This document shows positions 6,585-7,257 of a stretch of 7,257 nucleotides of DNA, piece after piece (positions within the stretch are counted from its first letter, which is position 1; each line of letters begins with the position of its first letter). The stretch spans positions 1 through 7,257 of the forward strand of contig JAAAOD010000167.1 of NCBI GenBank assembly GCA_009908535.1, read 5' to 3'. The position numbers were made by a program, and so were the translations under genes. This DNA is from Verrucomicrobiota bacterium. Its GTDB lineage: Bacteria; Verrucomicrobiota; Verrucomicrobiia; Opitutales; Oceanipulchritudinaceae. The notes beneath the pieces are model-generated. The model was given only the letters and a program-made list of their open reading frames with translations. It was not told the DNA's origin and did not search any database.

Positions 6585-6860
6585 ATGAATAAAGCTGAGT
6601 TAGTCGAGTCCGTACAGAAATCTCTTGGAGCCGATACCTCCAAGGCCGCCGCCGAACGCGCCGTCAGCGCCGTTCTGGACAGCATCCAGAAAGGCCTGAA
6701 AAAGGACAAGAGCGTGCAGCTGATCGGATTCGGTACGTTCTCGATCGCGAAGCGCTCCGCGCGGCAGGGGATCAACCCGCAGACCGGTGAAAAGATCAAG
6801 ATCAAGGCCAGCAAGACGGTGAAGTTCAAGCCCGGAGCCGGCCTCAAAAGTAAGATCTGA
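6585..6860 (+). CDS. hup: HU-family DNA-binding protein
   Basis: A histone-like nucleoid protein that binds and bends DNA as a dimer. It has 91 aa, the standard HU length. It starts with the conserved MNKAELVESV, followed by the helical dimerisation half (residues 1-45), the hallmark GFGTFSIAKRSAR (48-60) and the DNA-binding arm INPQTGEKIKI (63-73), whose Pro65 corresponds to the intercalating proline of HU/IHF. It ends in KFKPGAGLKSKI. The gene has its own TATAAT box, a good ribosome site and a strong terminator, so it is a monocistronic, probably highly expressed unit. HU rather than IHF is favoured by the NKAELV start and QTGEK arm, but homodimer versus heterodimer cannot be told. Confidence 0.96.
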   Translation: MNKAELVESVQKSLGADTSKAAAERAVSAVLDSIQKGLKKDKSVQLIGFGTFSIAKRSARQGINPQTGEKIKIKASKTVKFKPGAGLKSKI

Positions 6861-6869
6861 CGCCTTCCC

Positions 6870-6884
6870 AAAGGGAAACCCTTT
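6870..6884 (+). repeat. Small hairpin between HU stop and terminator
   Basis: AAAGGG-AAA-CCCTTT forms a perfect 6-bp stem with a 3-nt loop, starting 10 nt after the HU stop codon and ending 2 nt before the terminator stem. It lacks its own U-tract and may protect the 3' end or be incidental. Confidence 0.5.
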
Positions 6885-6886
6885 AC

Positions 6887-6915
6887 AAAAAGCCCGTGTC
6901 CGCACGGGCTTTTTT
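6887..6915 (+). terminator. Rho-independent terminator of the HU gene
   Basis: The stem AAAAAGCCCGTG (6887-6898) pairs perfectly with CACGGGCTTTTT (6903-6914) around the 4-nt loop TCCG, which fits the stable UNCG tetraloop pattern. The stem runs into a six-T tract (6910-6915). The A-rich 5' arm means it could also act on transcripts from the opposite strand. Confidence 0.95.
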
Positions 6916-6953
6916 ATTTGTCAGCGGGGATTCACGGCTTCGAAATCGATATC

Positions 6954-7257
6954 GTGAATACAGACAACCTTCGTCAGCAATTCAAAGAACGGTTTGGCGC
7001 AGCCGCGGAAGTGGTCACCGCTTCCCCGGGACGTATCGAATTCATCGGCAACCATACCGACTACAATGGAGGGCAAGTTCTCGGCGTCGCCCTTGACCGT
7101 GAAGTCCGGGTGGCCGCGGGCCCGCGCTCGGACGAGAAGCTTTGCTTCGCAAGCGAAGGGGAAGTGGATTTCGAGGGAAGCGCGGATACACTTGTCGCCC
7201 GGGAAGGGGAGCTCGCCTGGGTCAATTACCCCCTCGGTATTCTGCAGGTGGTGAGAG
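6954..7257 (+). CDS. galK: Galactokinase, 5' part only
   Basis: The N-terminal 101 residues of a GHMP-family sugar kinase, cut by the window edge. Galactokinase phosphorylates galactose at C1 with ATP in the Leloir pathway. The signature SPGRIEFIGNHTDYNGG (residues 24-40) matches the galactokinase pattern, followed by GVALDREVRV (44-53), the usual strand of the N-terminal domain. The family normally has GEHTDY; here Glu is replaced by Asn33, a variant I associate with galactokinases of Verrucomicrobia and related groups. The start is taken as GTG at 6954, which gives a normal N-terminal length; an in-frame TTG at 6918 is possible but would lie next to the terminator. No Shine-Dalgarno sequence or clear promoter is seen in the 38 nt after the terminator. 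The ATP-binding motifs lie beyond the window. Confidence 0.9.
   Translation, partial: MNTDNLRQQFKERFGAAAEVVTASPGRIEFIGNHTDYNGGQVLGVALDREVRVAAGPRSDEKLCFASEGEVDFEGSADTLVAREGELAWVNYPLGILQVVR

Overview
The window carries ordinary chromosomal genes of a GC-rich Gram-negative bacterium with an outer membrane (two lipoproteins with lipoboxes, CsgG/LpoB-type periplasmic proteins). No mobile element, CRISPR array or phage gene is visible. A verrucomicrobial origin (Opitutae-like) is my best guess. It rests on the galactokinase signature with Asn in place of Glu (GNHTDYN) and on the scarcity of Shine-Dalgarno sequences. It is an inference, not a demonstrated placement.

Left half (about 1-3842, minus strand): a tight four-gene envelope operon. 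In transcription order it holds a 385-aa secreted protein (CsgG/LpoB-like N-terminal half plus a PEGA-like domain), a 282-aa secreted CsgG/LpoB-like protein with an FlgT-C-like tail, a 484-aa COG3014-type lipoprotein, and a YcfL (DUF1425) lipoprotein cut by the window edge. Gaps are 24, 21 and 9 nt. YcfL, LpoB and COG3014 genes are known neighbours in proteobacteria, where LpoB activates the peptidoglycan synthase PBP1b. The block therefore looks like an envelope-associated complex of unknown exact function, and it is the most interesting part of the window.

Middle (4038-5269, minus strand): a tRNA-Ser(GCU) gene with encoded CCA lies 71 nt downstream of a class I DAHP synthase gene, the first step of aromatic amino acid synthesis. 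A 108-nt intergenic region separates the DAHP synthase from the divergent plus-strand genes.

Right part (5378-7257, plus strand): ygfZ (folate-binding, Fe-S cluster maintenance) overlaps a small unrecognised 88-aa gene by ATGA. Then comes an HU-family DNA-binding protein with its own -10 box, a real Shine-Dalgarno sequence and a strong intrinsic terminator. Last is the 5' end of galK, which runs off the window. These genes do not form one pathway; HU is a stand-alone transcription unit.
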